The notes below the pieces were generated by a model. The model saw only the letters and a list, made by a program, of their open reading frames with translations, had not been told where the DNA came from and searched no databases. DNA of 5,976 nt from Desulfobulbaceae bacterium (GTDB lineage: Bacteria > Desulfobacterota > Desulfobulbia > Desulfobulbales > SURF-16): contig JANTGB010000151.1 in NCBI GenBank assembly GCA_024763115.1, forward strand, positions 1 through 5,976. Direction: 5' to 3'. A program made the translations under genes and the position numbers. Below, piece by piece: positions 5,862 to 5,976 of this stretch. Position 1 is the first letter of the stretch; each line of letters opens with the position of its first letter.

Positions 5862-5976
5862 CTGATCACGAAAATCTCCCGGAGTCTCCCTTCGGTCGCT
5901 TACCTGGAGTCTCCCTTCGGTCGCTTACCTGGAGTCTCCCTTCGGTCGCTTACCTGGAGTCTCCCTTCGGTCGCTT
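5862..5976. repeat. Start of a second palindromic-element copy, cut by the window edge
   Basis: CTGATCACGAAAATCTCC (5862-5879) and the following bases to 5904 align with the complement of 207-248 in the left element, with a 1-2 base gap and few mismatches. It also matches 11-28. This marks the terminus of a second family member. Its interior is replaced or expanded by the 25-bp tandem array, and the other end lies outside the window. Confidence 0.6.
5881..5976. repeat. 25-bp perfect tandem repeat array, 3.8 copies, truncated by window
   Basis: Units start at 5881, 5906, 5931 and 5956; the last has 21 bases before the window ends. The unit begins GGAGTCTCCC, continues TTCGGT and ends CGCTTACCT, and visible copies are identical. 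There are no spacers, so it is not a CRISPR array. A single diverged copy (20 of 24 bases) lies on the opposite strand at 208-231. Confidence 0.9.

Noticed and set aside
5881..5976. CRISPR array
   Set aside because: The 25-bp units are directly abutting with no spacers between them, and no cas gene is present.

Overview
The window looks like chromosomal DNA from a Gram-negative, LPS-producing bacterium. It carries a full LptD (outer-membrane LPS translocon) and an MltB-type murein transglycosylase. Protein style, moderate GC and the PilZ architecture (RxxxR followed by a CFIP segment) suggest Desulfobacterota / deltaproteobacterial relatives. That placement is inference; there is no rRNA or other marker in the window.

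Layout: (a) 1-248 is a non-coding, imperfect palindromic repeat element. (b) 249-393 is an AT-rich leader that probably holds the promoter of the next gene. (c) 394-1071 (+) encodes a YcgR-like PilZ protein, a likely cyclic-di-GMP receptor. (d) 1069-1365 is a 277-bp inverted-repeat element flanked by an exact 10-bp direct repeat, sitting exactly between two convergent genes. (e) 5738 down to 1359 (-) is a compact three-gene operon, lptD, then a DHH-family phosphoesterase, then mltB. It has a 25-nt gap between the first two genes and an ATGA overlap between the last two. (f) 5774-5976 is a second block of repeat DNA related to the element in (a). It ends in a 25-bp tandem array that runs off the window.

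The operon joins LPS export to the outer membrane (LptD) with peptidoglycan turnover (MltB). The DHH protein between them has no obvious envelope role, and its substrate cannot be read from sequence. The PilZ gene is convergent and probably independent.

The coding part is fairly ordinary; the unusual content is intergenic. Two kinds of structured repeat occupy every intergenic space of real length, and they share a short YGYTYACC core. The one between pilZ and mltB looks like a MITE-like insertion whose target duplication regenerated both stop codons. Its central 38-bp stem has only G-U-compatible transition differences in plus-strand RNA, plus a tandem GA/AG mismatch, so it may be a structured RNA or a bidirectional transcription barrier. 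The repeat next to lptD comes within 35 bp of its start codon, so the lptD promoter may lie in repeat DNA.
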